DNA of 64,000 bases, from the NCBI GenBank assembly GCA_900491605.1, contig UESW01004558.1:524394-588393 (forward strand), in the 5' to 3' direction. Shown piece by piece: positions 24,969 through 36,200 of this stretch (position 1 is its first letter; the number at the start of each line of letters is the position of its first letter). Under the pieces are notes generated by a model that worked only from the letters and a program-made list of their open reading frames with translations, had not been told where the DNA came from and did not search any database. Origin of the DNA: Calamus simplicifolius. Its lineage: Eukaryota; Streptophyta; Magnoliopsida; Arecales; Arecaceae. A program made the position numbers and the translations under genes.

Positions 24969-27900
24969 AAAGGGTGCTTTTGGCACATCGGATTAGAAGA
25001 AGAATAGGATTTAATCCTTTTTCATGTTTGTTTTTGCCAAGGATAGGACAAAATTTTATCCCACTAGATAGCTAATCTGGTTGGAAGAGAGATAACTTAT
25101 CCTATCAAAAGAAATATTTTTATTTTTATCCTGTTGGGTTTTTTTTTGTTTTCTCTTTTCTACCCCTATCCTCAGCAATGACTCTTATTTTTTTTCTAAG
25201 TGTATAATTGTCTTATCTAGTTTGATTATCCTGTCCTCCATCAAACATGAGATAGGATAACTTTTATTATATCTTAATTTTTATCCTGTCCTGTCTTGTG
25301 TACCAAACACAGCCAAAGAGGATTGATGCAACAAATTTATTTAATGCTCATGCTGTACATTATATTACACACAAACACCCCAGATGCCTGACCTTGCACT
25401 CTTGCATCCATTTAGGCTTAAGTTGGCTTCTGAATACCTAAAATAAATATAGCCCTTTCCTTCATATCTTCACAACCACTTATTCAAACTTGATGAGTTA
25501 GAAACTCACTTTAAACACCACCTTGGATGAATGGATTATCATCTTTTCTACTATCATGACTCAATCTACTAGGTTGCTTGGAACTTTTCTTGTCATAATC
25601 ATCAAGGCTTAATTACTCTCTCTCTCTCTCTCTCTCTCTTGTGTATGCTTACTTGCTTGTTCCACCCCATATTCAGTCTCTGTTGAGCTCTGCTGTTGTT
25701 TCTGTAATGTTATTTTAGCTTTAATAAGTGCAGAGATCATGCTGAAAAACTTTACAAATGTTGGTATATATTTGTGCCTTGATCCTTCCCTTATATATGT
25801 TCAATGGGAAGAGGCATCCCTTGATTTTGAAAAAGCAAAAAAAATTATACATATGGAAAATACCAACAAAGTATTGTGATTAGTAATTTCTCCTGATCTT
25901 AGAAATTTGTCCCAGATATTGTTATCAGCAATTTACTGTTACATTTCCTTATATGAGTAAAAAAATAAAGCCAGTGTATAGATAATGTTATTGCAACTAA
26001 AAGAAGTAAATCTAAATAGCTACATATGGTCCTGTGCATAAACATTAACATCATGTCCTTAACAAATAACAAATTGTGAAAAGCTTTATATATGGTTCAT
26101 AAAATGATTTGTACTAAATAATACATATCTCAATTAGGATTTTCCTCATATATGTTGGAGGATCATTTTAAAAAGTTTGTGCATGCATAATTAAGACTAG
26201 AGAAGGCTGTAATAAAAGAGGGTTTCAGACTTGCTTGGACAAAACGAAACAAAAAGGACAAATTTGACGACAATTTATATAGAAACTTTATGAAAGGGTC
26301 TGAAAATGTCATATTGGCATAGAATAGCTTCTGGTTCATAAAATTGTGTGGAATGATTCATAAAGCACCAATATGATTAGGTTTCTCAATCATATTGGTG
26401 AATGTGTATTGTATTGCCTGTTGCTGGATGAGCATGGGAAGCTGAACTGATGTTCGAGTCCATTTTAGTTAAGGGTACACTTAACTATGGTTCTGCCTTT
26501 ATGGCCAAGAAGATGGAAACAGCCTACAAAATCCTTATGCTTCTTCTAACTATAGCAATGGCCATTGGATTTATCACAACCTTCCAAGTTTTTCAATTTG
26601 GAGTATGGATGAGGTCTTTTATTTGGAAAAAGATTTGATAGCAATGAATTAGATAATAGAGTGGTAAGTTCTTGTTGGTTTGTCTTCCAAAGGAATATGT
26701 TTATTGCCATTATTAAACATGGAACACTATTTGACGAAGTTTATGCACCTAAAAGTTTGGAAATCAATTTTATAGTCTCTTTTATTGATTTTTATTTGAA
26801 CCAGATCTTCTCTAGCTTATGGACATACTAGCATACTGCCACGTGTACAGAGAATTTGGGGATAGCTTATCTCAAAATTTGGAAAACCAAAAATGCATGT
26901 GTGCACGCACGCGTGCACGCAAACTAATTGAGCCATGCTGGACTTGTTTTTGACATTCTGATACTCCGTATCTGATATTTCAGTTTAGAAAATTAAGTAA
27001 TCTTTATTTTTTTAAAAAAAAGCTTTATATAAATCTGAAGCAACTGTTTGCTGGTGCATAATTTTTGCTTGCATTACTCTTTCAACAGCCCTGAAGGGAT
27101 TGAGTCTTTCTGTTCTGATATGGAAGTTGATCATACTGATGTCAGGATCCTTATGCTTGCCTGGTAATAGAATTTATACCTGCCACTTTGTTAGTGACAT
27201 CTTTTGCATTTTTTTTTTCAAACATTGTGTTTCCCTTCATACTATCTACCAATTAAACTGATATGAGTTTATCAGGAAAATGAAAGCTGAAAAACAAGGA
27301 TATTTTACCCTGGTATGTGTTTCTTCTAAAATTATTTAAATGAATATTTTTGTGATCTTCACTAGTAGGATTCCCTCCTTTTTTCATAGCTGAGTCCATT
27401 GTATTATTCCCTTCTGTGACAGGAGGAATGGCGAAGGGGCCTAAAGGCACTACGTGCTGATACCATCAGCAAAATAAAGAAGGCACTGCCAGAATTGGTG
27501 AAAGAGGTCAGTGTGCAGTTTGTTTCAAATTATGGTCTACTCGCACCCTATTATTTATATTGGTTTCCCCAAAACTCTAATTGACTTTACCCATCCTACT
27601 TTTTGCCAAATTTAAGCTCTCATGCACTTGTCTCTCTGCCTTGATATCACATGGAAATATGCTTACATTGTTTCAATGCTCTGAAGGTGACAAGGCCGTT
27701 CAATTTCTTGGATTTCTATTCATATGCATTTCGTTATTGCCTGACAGGTATGCCAGTTTTTGGGTCTTCAGTGTTGTGATTTAAACATTATGGGATAATG
27801 GTTTTTGTCCCCTTAGATTCCTAAACTGTAATTTCACTCCTCTCCTACAGAGAACAAGCAAAAGTGTATAGACATTGAGAGTGCATGCGAACTGCTGAAT

Positions 27901-28499
27901 CTTGTATTAGGTTTACAGTTTCTTCCCCAGGTTGACAAACTTATTGAGTATCTCAAGGTGAATATTTCTTTCAGTTTTTGTATCTTCTAGAGGTCAATAA
28001 TGAATTCTTCAAATCATCTATTAGCAAACCTGTTATATTTCCAGCAATTGTCATCTTAATATGTAATTTATTGCTTTGCAATTTTTGCAAAACAAATTTT
28101 AAAATTTTTATAGCTGACTCCAACTAGTTTGAGATTAGGACTTTATTGTTGTTATTGTAAATTTAAAAAAATTGTACGTTTGAACGATGCAGTACCAACA
28201 TGATTACAAGGTGATCAACTTAGATCAGTGGACGAGCTTTCTCCGGTTTTGTAATGAGGTACGATTCTGAACCAATAGATATGATGATTTGTTACACTTT
28301 TGATATTTTAAAAAGTTTTCCCATGAGTTGTCTTTATGTAATCTTTTCCATATGCCTGTTTTCCTGGTACAGAATTAGAATTTTCTTGTTTTCCTTGTTA
28401 CAGATAAACTTCCCATCCCTCGACAATTATGACTCAGACCTTGCTTGGCCCTTAATTTTGGACAATTTTGTGGAATGGATGCAAGGAGGCCAAAGTTAG
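7789..28499 (+). CDS. DCN1-like protein (DCUN1/PONY domain), nine exons
   Basis: The DCN1 family acts as a cullin-binding E3 that helps the NEDD8/RUB1 E2 load its modifier onto cullins, activating cullin-RING ubiquitin ligases. Exons read from splice sites are 7789-7870, 23831-23915, 27089-27163, 27276-27312, 27423-27506, 27687-27747, 27851-27957, 28193-28258 and 28404-28499. All introns are GT-AG, the phases join, and the sum is 693 nt for 230 residues. The first 28 residues are a Ser/Lys-rich leader. The DCUN1 domain then runs from ELERIDQLFRSY to DLAWPLILDNFVEW, keeping the Asp-Ala-Asp pattern of the cullin-binding patch. There is no UBA domain, as in short plant forms. The start is the first ATG, after a CT-rich leader. 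Intron 1 is about 16 kb and holds a whole retrotransposon. The C-terminus may be altered (see findings). Family assignment is firm; the exact paralogue is not. Confidence 0.92.
8962..8993. repeat. (TA)n microsatellite
   Basis: Sixteen TA units in intron 1 of the DCN1-like gene. Confidence 0.95.
10432..11619 (+). repeat. 5' LTR of the Tat element, 1188 bp
   Basis: TG...CA ends. It contains two tandem arrays. One is a degenerate array of about 57-bp units around GGCCATCCGGGTAGGACCCG (about 10500-10880). The other has five or six units of about 46 bp around CATCTGACGGGA (about 10990-11260). The motif AACTTGAGCGTCGAAGGGTC lies at 11466. It ends at CCAACA, followed by GATTGG where the primer site begins. 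It is about 250 bp longer than the 3' LTR because of extra array units. Confidence 0.85.
11938..13280 (+). pseudogene. Tat gag remnant
   Basis: Fragments in several frames make up a Gag-like protein. A Pro/Arg-rich N-terminal part (11938-12393) is followed by a piece whose frame includes ECLKDFVARFKMAILEVY and LALKRGLRPS (12557-12787), typical of the Tat Gag core. Further downstream lie basic residues but no clear zinc knuckle. Stops and frameshifts prevent a continuous product. The first 300 bp after the primer site (11620-11937) look like leader. Confidence 0.7.
13350..13690 (+). pseudogene. Tat aspartic protease remnant
   Basis: The frame through 13380 reads ILIDSESFADILTYDAF, aligning with the protease motif whose catalytic triad is Asp-Ser/Thr-Gly. 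Here Gly is replaced by Glu, so the site is damaged. An in-frame TGA follows shortly after VGFTGDSV. The downstream half VPLAYNAILGQSGLN, the usual second protease motif, is still readable in the same frame. Confidence 0.75.
13842..15045 (+). pseudogene. Tat reverse transcriptase (core deleted) and dual RNase H remnants
   Basis: The RT N-terminus is present (HIREVHYSNWLANVVMVRKA at about 14050-14107), but the frame then jumps to NPEKIQAILNMRQPTNKEVQ, which normally lies after the RT domain. The catalytic YxDD region is therefore deleted. The first RNase H is readable in pieces (SEAVSSVLVR; HPIVVLTDQALKAIL; DTSGRLAKWVVKLG) up to 14695. A second RNase H follows, with HVDGASNSQGSG at about 14775 and FFEATNNQAEYKAILAGI near 14870, including the catalytic Asp and Glu. 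Two RNase H domains in tandem are a hallmark of the Tat lineage. Stops and frameshifts occur throughout. Confidence 0.8.
15330..16340 (+). pseudogene. Tat integrase remnant
   Basis: The zinc-binding part is traceable by CDNCQRHAHIQQ (about 15537). The catalytic core shows IDYTKWIEVEALAW (first Asp, about 15690), HTVIIDNGQQFNNTF (second Asp, about 15790) and GHPKTNGEAEVMNRTIL (Glu, about 15885), a D,D-35-E arrangement. A TAG interrupts just before FTSVGHPK. The C-terminal part contains WEGPY at about 16325, usual for the integrase end. Several frame changes make it non-functional. Confidence 0.8.
16590..17110 (+). repeat. Tandem repeats after integrase in the Tat element
   Basis: Two degenerate arrays adjoin. 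16590-16850 has units of roughly 75-80 bp around GTCGACCTCCTGGCTCA. 16860-17100 has units of about 27 bp around CGGTCTCAGCAGCCCTCGAG. Tandem repeats in the untranslated 3' part are known for Tat/Ogre elements. The following 17110-17550 shows no array. Confidence 0.7.
17550..19694 (-). pseudogene. Antisense ORF of the Tat element ('putative gypsy-type transposon' family)
   Basis: On the minus strand an ATG at 19694 opens a Lys/Arg-rich leader. A block follows, containing YKEFFKACLRLPLHPF and, in another frame, IKGWKPRFFYAYIEEV, which resembles the plant family long annotated as 'putative gypsy type transposon'. A coiled-coil-like Ala/Glu/Lys-rich part follows (17760-18056), then an acidic Glu-rich tail. 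The region is much richer in G+C than the rest of the element. GT-AG intron candidates with good borders lie at 18920-18829 and 18333-18258. Frameshifts and a stop near 19540 show decay. Antisense extra ORFs before the 3' LTR are known in some Tat elements; the function is unknown. Confidence 0.65.
20278..21214 (+). repeat. 3' LTR of the Tat element, 937 bp
   Basis: It begins TGATGTGACTGATG just after a purine-rich stretch AGCGAAAGAAGGGCATC. It keeps the same order as the 5' LTR: shortened 57-bp array (about 20370-20510), 46-bp array (about 20620-20860), the motif ACTTGAGCGTTAGAGGGTCT (21061) and the end CCAACG. It is followed by GTTCA, the target copy. Confidence 0.85.
22036..22280 (+). repeat. 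Diverged tandem duplication in intron 1, period 140 bp
   Basis: TCTTGGATTTCT at 22041 recurs at 22181. The following roughly 100 bp (TTGGGAACAA, GAATGGC-like, GAAAGGATAT) match with substitutions. No coding sense is apparent. Confidence 0.65.
23284..23325. repeat. (GA)n microsatellite
   Basis: An interrupted GA run on the plus strand within intron 1. It is followed by two 20-bp copies around CCATGCATGTACATT (about 23357-23397). Confidence 0.9.
24910..24965. repeat. (TA)n(GA)n compound microsatellite
   Basis: About 14 TA units pass directly into about 13 GA units, in intron 2 of the DCN1-like gene. It directly abuts a possible MITE. Confidence 0.95.
24973..25314. mobile_element. Possible MITE in intron 2
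   Basis: The left end GGTGCTTTTGGCACA and the reverse complement of the right end GGCTGTGTTTGGTACA are imperfect terminal inverted repeats of the kind common in plant DNA-transposon derivatives. Inside are several inverted copies of TATCCTGTC / GATAGGATAA. AAAG flanks both sides (24969-24972, 25315-25318) as a possible short target copy. There is no coding capacity. The superfamily is not assigned. Confidence 0.5.
25613..25640. repeat. (TC)n microsatellite
   Basis: About 14 TC units in intron 2. Confidence 0.9.
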
Positions 28500-31400
28500 T
28501 TCTTCGTGCCAAGATGGTGTAGATGTTGCTGCGTTCAGCAAAGAATGCTTCATGAAGAAGGTAGGCAGACTATTTTCCTTTACCTTGGTAGCAGTTTGAT
28601 TTACGTTTGGAAGAGAGATTTCTCTATGTACAAGTAGGAAGTTCAAAACTCATTCTATTCCATCTGCATGCAGGTCATTGGATAGATTCTTAAAGAACAT
28701 TTGCAGGAATTACTGGTCGAAGTGGGTACTGGTCCCTTGTGTTGAAGGGCCATTTGATTTCTCTCTTGGAAAATGCTCAGGAACCTTTCTATGTTACTCT
28801 CATAGCTTTAGTGCCCTCTATAAATTTATTTATTGGGATACCTTTGAATATTGAATGAACAAGATTTTTTTTTTTTTTTTTGAAACTGGAAATAAAATGC
28901 TGATGAATTTTGGCTGGAGAATATTGTCATTGATCAAATAGTGACAACTAAAATGAGAAAATGCTATGTGTTACATCATTTGTTTGATGAGATACTGTAA
29001 TATACTGGTGTAAACCGACAAATTTTTTGAAAATGAAGTCACCGAATTCATATAAATCAAGTGACCTTTTTATCCTAATCCCTGAACGTCAGAGAAGAAT
29101 TTGTCTTGAGTACTAGCTCATCATAGTTATATTATCTCATTTGTAATCCATAAATTTCTATACTTTAATTACATTTCTACCTATATTGTATTTGGAATGT
29201 TATGGAAAAAAAAGACTCTGAACATGGGACTTAAATTTAGAAACAGAACCAAGCGCCCTTAGCCAGTTCTATACAGAGCTGTGGAGATTATTTTCTGAAA
29301 ACATTTTACATTTTTACAATCATTTTCCAAAACACCCTCTGACAAGGTCATCTTTTACTGTATCATCATATCCCAATGATTTTCTTTCCAGGGAATTTGC
29401 TGTCAGGACTCTTCTCATACTGTTGTCATGTAGACAAGAGTATTTAGGTTTCTACCATATACGTTTGCTGCAGAGGACATAACAATTGGTGATTCGAGGT
29501 CTATTTTTGGTGCAAAAGTGGACATATTAATTGGTGATTCAATGCCTATTACCGTGCTATATTTGATTAGCCCCCATTCTTATACCGTCTAAGAATCACC
29601 TGGTAGTTGTTGCTTGCAGTTCCATCTGTATGAGAAAAGGTGTACGCATGCTTTTAGAGCCTTCTGAAAATGAATCTGGAAATGAGAGTAAAGAGGAAAT
29701 TGGTTAATTGGAATCTGGATTGTTCAAATCTCTTGCTTTCAACCAGGTAGCCTTTTCTGACTCAAATAATATCATACAAAACATAATAGAAATAGTCACA
29801 ATGGTTAAACGATGTTAAAGGATGCCATCTTTGGCCATCAGTTTCTCAATCTTTGCTGAGCAGGCTCAAACTTCACAAGGTTGACTTGACCCACTTAATA
29901 TCAAGTCTTCCTGAGCTCTAAGACTTGGATCCAGACTAGCTCTACTGGTCAAATGAAATTTTCAGTGGATTTGGGGCCCAACATTTGTCCTAATTACCGG
30001 CCATTCTTGTATTTTATGGGTTTTATGGTCTATACCAATTTATCCTTTCAACAATGACCCCTAACATTATGTTCTTCAGATTGCTAGTATTTTGCATTCT
30101 TCTCGTCGTGGCATGCAAGGCGTTCTGCAATCGTATATCAGAATTTTGAGTTGACATCATAGCGAAAACCTTTTTCTAATAATGAAAAAGTTATGTTCTG
30201 GCCTGTCTTATTTATTTTGGATAGTGAATGTTAAAATAGTTCAAGCAACCCAGAGCATTGGTAGCTGAACCCTAATGACTTTTATCGTTTGAACCTCTAA
30301 GTAGCTTTACTAATTGATCGGTTGACATCCATGACAATGTGATGAAATTTTTTCTTTTCAGGGAAATACTGCGATGTACCTTGCGTTCAGCTGTATGTAA
30401 TTTTACATTTGTTATACTTTTGTAGAGAAATATTAGGATTATTTTTATTTTTATTTTTATTTGTTGTGGATCAATAGAGAGCTGTTATAGCGACCATGTA
30501 ACATGGTACTAGACTTGGCATGTTAGTGGGCATCCCTCTCAAGTTTTGGGTTAAAGTGATTCTCATTAATGGTTACTTTTTATGGTGTTCTTCTGCCAAC
30601 TCTATCCAACAAGCATTATTTTGTTTATATAGTAGCAAGTTACCATAAAACTCCGTTATACACAATTTTCAACTGTGATACCCCGAATATTATAACAAAT
30701 TTCTTTATTAATACTCTCTCAGGCCATAAAACTCCTAGCAAGAACAAGAGCGCAACACTTTCTTCTAAACACGCATGATGTATCCAGAGATCACAAAAGA
30801 GCTGGAGATTTATTCTGTTTTTTTGTTTGTTAGGTTCCGTATAACTATAGTTACAACTTGACATAGGTTTTAATCTCTATCCATATCAGTTCAGATGTTG
30901 ATCATGATAGGAAGTCTATAACGTGATCTACTAGTAATATGCTTATACACTAAAAATGATGTGATTAAGAGATTTCTTGATCATGCATCGAAGTAGTCAT
31001 AAAAAACACATACTAGATAATAAATGTTGTTTGATCTCTTGATATATGATCATTACAATATAGATTATGTTTGGCAGTTTAGATTTTAAAGGCATAAAAG
31101 CATTGGATAAGAGCCCAAATGATGATCTTGAACGAATGGAATTGAAGCTCGATTTTTAAAAAATAATATTAAAAGATATGATAGCTGAATCTATATGGTC
31201 CAAATCATAAACATCTCTAGGTATTTACAGTCATACATATACATATAAATATATAATACGCACACACATGTCAGCACCAAGAGGCCAATTGCTGAGGTTA
31301 GCTCATTAGTGACTCCTGAAATTCATTGGGTTGTGGTAGATCAAAGTAGCTTCATTCTCAATAGATGAGTGTCTAGATGCTACACCATATATGATTCTTT

Positions 31401-33260
31401 GGGACGTGTTCTAGGGAAGATCACGTAGACACAGTAATGCGGAAATATAGGCACCATTTGTTGTAATCGTCCATTCAATTTACTCCGCGTTGCAACGTTA
31501 TGAAGAGGTCCTCCTCTCTCATCTCCAACCACATATTAATAGATTTGATGCATCTTGGACTTCGGTTTGTCTTGCCAATCCCACATCTGGTTCCTCCTGT
31601 CAACATACATGAGAATGAACGAAATGATCTCAGATCAATGGCCTCTTCGTCGAGACCATCTGAGTTTTTAGAATTCCAGTCCAATTCTCAGCAACTTGGA
31701 CGGCATATACCTCAACATAAACCTCATTTATTCGCATTAAACTTTAATATTGGAAGCTTAATGGTACTGCCTATAACGTTGACGTGCTTTCTCCAACATG
31801 TTACGTACCAAGTTATAAAATTCTATCAATATCAGTAGGCGTCGTAACAGCAAGTGGGTGCTCTGTTGCATTCATGCAATGGCAGCTCTCATTAGCCTTC
31901 GAATTGCTTACCCACCCTCCCACGCTAAGTTGGTAAGCAAGATTCTTTCTTCTCTTATCTGCCAAGTCTCGTTAATGCATGCTCGAAGTTGGTTGGATAT
32001 AAAAGTGTAGATGGTGGAGGGGTTGCGAAGGGCCCCTGTTCCAAGCAACTGCTTTTGAACCAGAATTAATGGGATTCCTCTGAGGTTTTAAAATTTTATA
32101 TATGCTGACCAAAGTAACGTCATCTGGGCTTTATGTTGGCATATAGAATAGAGAAAGCAGAGAGAGAGAGAGAGAGAAACAACTGCTAAAGGAGCAACAA
32201 CCCTGTAATGCTAACCATGTCAGTGCACCAAGGAATATTAAGCGGGAACCTCTGGGTGGTTTGGTTTGGACCCTCATCAGCACTTGGCAAAGGGGTGTTA
32301 GTCACCATCTGATGCGGTGGATGTGGGAACTTCCAAAGGGACGCCAACCTAAGACTTTGTCCCGGGCTCAATAAGAAAAGATCTATGCTTTCCTTTCCTT
32401 GTGTCTTTAGTTTGTTATCTATTAAGATATATAAGAGCTCAAAATATCTGTCTTGCTTTATAGATTACAAGTAATCGAGTGCGTTTGCTATGACTAGCCA
32501 TTGGATCACCATCTAATCCCATGGAAACAGGGTCAACTGGATGATGATGATCCTTCACAAGTAGCATTCATGCGTTAATGGTCGATTTTGCACCACAAGC
32601 GTGGCAGTTGGGTCACTGAAGAAGTTGCGTGCGGGCAAGTCCCAAAAGACTCAGGGGTTTAATTCCTTTTCCCAGGGGGAACATCTTTCCTACATCATGA
32701 AAGTTTTGTGGCTGGATGAGGTGGTTGGGATGTAACATCCCTCTTAAGAGGGGATGAGATGAAGGAGAATAGAATTTTGAGGGACATGGGAGGTAGAGAG
32801 TTATGGAGGACAGTGTTGGCCTAGGGGCAGGGGGAAAAAGCCTGGCACATGGGTTGTCTCGTCCTAAGTTTGGTGGTGGTGTTGGTTCTGTGGAGCCCCT
32901 TCTCCCAGACCCAAAGAGCTCAATGGGGCCTTGCATGCCTCTACATAGAAGAAAGGAAGGAAAATTGAAGGGCAAGACGTGTGGCTGCGATGGGTGTGGA
33001 CACGGCAGCAACAAAAAGCATTAAAAGGGCAATATGCAATCTGGCCACAAGACTGCCCTATAAGAGAAAGGTCATCTGCATGCCCATGGCCATGACAGCT
33101 ATGTGATCAGGATTGAGATGCCAAGACCAGACATCCAGCTGTGTGATTTGTTGGTCTGTTCTGCCTTCAAGGCAATTGGGCCAATGCATGCGGGGCATCC
33201 AGTCCTTTGCCGGCAGCCGGGAGGCACTTGGAATGTATTGCTCCGGCTTGCTTCTTTAAA
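28500..33260. other. Intergenic region downstream of the DCN1-like gene
   Basis: The first 185 bp contain a possible extended C-terminal coding stretch of the DCN1-like gene (see findings) and presumably its 3' UTR. The rest is AT-rich, with a GA run near 32158-32177 and scattered short ORFs without family resemblance. No gene could be supported. Confidence 0.6.
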
Positions 33261-33298
33261 TTTTTTTTTTTTTTTTTTATTTTGGTACAAACGGGCGA

Positions 33299-36200
33299 TC
33301 ACACCACTCTAGTGCGAGTCAGCCCAGATAAGTCAGAATGCAAAATTTGATTAAGTACAGAAGGACAGGGGTCACCCTGTGACCAAATCTTATAACCACC
33401 GTGGTGAGCCACCTCCATCGCTACCCAATCAGCCACAGAGTTGGCTTCACGATAAACATGACGGATTTGGACACTATCAACATCCCGCAAGGTAGCCCAT
33501 ATATCAAAGATCAAGGGGTTGACAGGAGCTTGAGAAAAGTTATCCTTCTGGATCCATCGGATAACTGTAAGAGAATCGCCCTCAATAATCAAATTAAGAG
33601 CATGCAGGGATCTAATAGCATAAAGAATGCCGGTCCAAGCAGCATAAAGTTCAGCAAGAGGAACTGATGAGTCAAGACTACCAAAGCCACCAGCCGCCAA
33701 CAAATCTCCAGCAGGCCCACGAATAACGAACGCAGAACTAGAAAGCCTGCCACGAACACTGCCGTCAAAATTAAGTTTGACAAACCCTGGAGGGGGGTTC
33801 CCAGGAGATGAAGACCGTATGCCGGTCCGCTTCCGCAACAGCAGAGAATCCCCAGTGGTTAGGGCTGCCAAACACAGGAGCATTCTGACGAGAAGAGAAA
33901 TCAACCGATAACAGCCTGGCTTTCCGAACAACCCTGAAGGAAGGAGAAGATTCATCAGTAAAGATGAGAAGATTCCGTGATAGCCAGATATGGTAAGCAG
34001 TGGCAGCCCATAAGCCAGTCTGGTACTGTCTACCCTGCCGAAGAATATGCAAAAACCTAGATCTCAGAGAGCCCGCAGCATCAGCACGACAATCATAACC
34101 CACACTCCGTCAGATTCCCTTGACTCTAGGGCAGGTAAAGATAACATGATCGGTAGTATCCTCCTCCTGACGGCACAAGGGGCAAATAGACTGGATATGA
34201 AGGCCCCTATTAGCAAGGAAGGAGCATGTTGGAATACAATCCCACAGTAGCTTCCAAACAAAAAGCTGAACCCTGGGATGAATAGGGAGCTTCCATACCC
34301 AACCAGCATCCATCGTACGATGTGGAGAAGGTCTATAAATACTCATCAAGTCCCTAGAAGGAGCCCAAGGCAGGGAAGATCTACTCCATAATCTGGTATC
34401 AGTAACATTCCCCCGAATAAGCGGAATAGCAAGGATCTGACGGGCTAATTCCTGACCAAAGAGTTGAGTAACAATATTCATATGCCAACCAGAGGAATCC
34501 TGAGAAATCAAATCCTTGACCCTCATTCTGCTAGGAATATCGATGCTGGTGAAAGTAGGCCAAAGAGAGAGGGGAAGGTCAGCAATCCACTTGTCCTGGA
34601 TAACATCAACCATAGAGCCATCACCTAACAACCACGAGGTGTTGGTCAAAATAGTCGGAGCATGGCAATAAACCTCCTTCCAAAAGGAGGAGTGCCGACG
34701 AAGGGGCTGATCATCCAGAGATGGGGTCCAGTCACCGTATCGAGCCCGCATAAAAGAACTCCAGAAGCAGTGTGGGTCAAGTAAAAACCGCGACGCATGA
34801 CGAGCAAGCAGTACCTCTCTCCGAATAGTCAGAGACTGAATACCCAGGCCACCTTCATGAATAGGCAAACAGACGATATCCCATGCCAAAAGATGAGTCC
34901 CATGACCATCCTGCCCAGAGGCCCACAGAAAATCCCGAAAGCACCGCTCTATCCTCCTCAGGCAAATATACGGAATAGCAGTGTTGGAGAGGAGGTGCAG
35001 AGGTAGGGACATCAGAACCGATCGTATAAGGATAACCCTCGCCATCATAGATAATGAAGTGATGTGCCAACCATCAATGCGATCGTGGATCCACCGCTCA
35101 ATATCAGCATAATCTGTGCTATGAGGCCGTCTTCCGGTGATAGGGATTCCAAGGTACAAAGACGATCAGCCTGACTATTTATGCCCAATGTATGGAGTAT
35201 GATTTCCGAACATGACTTCTGGTCTTAGGGCTAAAGCAAATCATAGACTTGTGAAGATTAACCTTTTGATCAGAAACCTGGCAATAGCTCTGAATAATAG
35301 AATCAAAGATGGTTGCATTCCGAACAGTAGCCTGACCCAACAAGATACAATCATCCGCATACAGAAGATGCGAAACCGAAGGGCCGAGAGGGCCAGCCAT
35401 GAAGGGGGCGATTCGACGATCCTCCTGTGCCTGATGTAACGCACGAGAGAAATCATCAGCAGCCAATATGAAAAGAAATGGGGATAACGGGCACCCCTGA
35501 CGAAGCCCAACAGTAGAATGGAAGAAATCGGTCTGACTGCCATTGATAATCAGGGAGAATGATGGCGACCGAATGCAGGCCATAATCCATTCTATAAAGA
35601 GTTTGCCAAAACCAAATTGAAGCAGAGTGCGATGCAGAAAATCCCAACACACCCTGTCATAGGCACGCTCTATATCTAGCTTAATTGCCATCAGACACTG
35701 TCTAGCAGGAGCTTTCTGGAGATCAGACATGAATTCTTGGGCTATAATGACATTGTCCGAAATACAACGCCCCCTAATAAAAGCCCCTTGCTCATCAGAG
35801 ACAAGACGGGGAATGACCACCCTCAGACAATTGACTAGTAAGCGAGCACAAATCTTATATAAGGTAGTATACAAACTAATGGGCCGATAGTGCTGGGGGG
35901 CAGAAGCATTAGGGCGCTTGGGCACTAGAGTGATGAGGGTCCTGTTCCAGTCCGCAGGCATAGATTTGGACTGGAAGACAATCTGAATAGCCTGAACCAC
36001 TTCCGGACCAACAATAGTCCAATAGTGCTGAAAGAAAAAAGGCGGGAAGCCATCAAGCCCCGGGGCCTTAATAGATCCAAGATCCCAAAGAGCCAGCCGA
36101 ACCTCCTCTGCAGTAAAAGGTCTGACAAGACTGACATTCTCCTGACTAGAGACCTGCTTCAAAGAAGAAACCTTCTGAACAGAATCCCCCTCAGACGAAT

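Noticed and set aside
26450..26638. 62-residue ORF with a hydrophobic stretch in intron 2
   Set aside because: It lies within a supported intron and has no homology that I recognise.
31500..31838. 112-residue ORF in the spacer at 31.5 kb
   Set aside because: No domain, no splice context and an overlapping ORF on the other strand.
32613..33014. 133-residue Pro-rich ORF on the minus strand
   Set aside because: Low-complexity composition, with a similar-length ORF on the other strand; no family match seen.
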